DNA of 64,000 bases from Tubulanus polymorphus (Eukaryota > Nemertea > Palaeonemertea > Tubulaniformes > Tubulanidae): assembly GCF_964204645.1 (NCBI RefSeq), contig NC_134030.1, forward strand, positions 16,931,110-16,995,109. Reading direction: 5' to 3'. Below the pieces are notes generated by a model. The model did no database searches. It was not told the DNA's origin and was given only the letters and a program-made list of their open reading frames with translations. This document shows positions 63,693 to 64,000 of this stretch, piece by piece. Positions within the stretch are counted from its first letter, which is position 1, and each line of letters starts with the position of its first letter. A program made the position numbers and the translations under genes.

Positions 63693-64000
63693 TTTTGGGA
63701 GCTGCCGCTTAGAATGTTATTTTTACACGTGGTTGGAAGCCATCTGGTTTATATTATTGGTCAGGACAGAGCTATTCAGCCGTTTTCATCAGTGAGTTCG
63801 TTCCATTTTGAATTCTTTTACTGATACACCAATAAACTCGATCATAAATTGTCACGGCCGGAGCACTCCGTTTCCGGATCCCGGCCACGCTTTCTGTTCG
63901 TCACAAATCGGTGACTTCTTGGGCGAGTAAACCACAATCCACGTTAAATTTTATTGCATTCGCACGTTCTATTATTTGCTTGCCTTTCAGCTTTTGGCGC
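63693..64000 (+). other. End of window, TPR intron 24 continues
   Basis: No exon, repeat end or RNA gene recognised. Confidence 0.4.

Overview
This is eukaryotic, almost certainly invertebrate-animal nuclear DNA. The host backbone is the 5' half of one intron-rich gene on the + strand, the nuclear-pore basket protein TPR. Twenty-four exons (32019-61572) splice in consistent phase into 1005 codons with recognisable TPR sequence order, and the gene runs off the right edge. The species cannot be fixed. Short elements with ~155-bp tandem repeats resemble Helentron-derived elements known from molluscs, which is only a hint. The rest of the window is mostly mobile DNA, often nested.

1-6116: part of a Polinton/Maverick-type (adintovirus-like) element, open to the left. 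It carries capsid, integrase, ATPase and two small genes, a 0.5-kb hairpin-ended insertion in the capsid gene, a 1072-bp tandem duplication and a degraded element end at 6116.

7217-30343: a PIF/Harbinger DNA transposon (transposase + strand, spliced Myb/MADF-like partner - strand). Its transposase is cut in its third to fourth codon by a complete 18,192-bp Polinton (7892-26083) with ~0.56-0.59-kb terminal inverted repeats and a perfect 6-bp target duplication, CATCTT. This Polinton has two converging gene blocks: HNH nuclease, gene B, gene C, integrase and packaging ATPase on +; zinc-finger repeat protein, capsid protein, several membrane and small structural-type proteins and protein-primed DNA polymerase B on -. 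Most genes carry one to three separate stops or frameshifts, so it is structurally whole but dead by decay. It also has short spacing, abutting stop/start codons and a recurrent T-run plus TAAATAAATG signal before - strand genes.

30344-64000: TPR and the elements in its introns. These include a second hairpin-ended element starting just after the exon 5 donor, four Helentron/pearl-like copies (one ending 11 bases before the exon 19 acceptor), a tRNA-derived SINE, small inverted-repeat transposons, and a 5.3-kb Kolobok-like transposon (45411-50682, TTAA duplication). The 3' end of that transposon, including the transposase C-terminus, is repeated four times as an exact 703-bp tandem unit.
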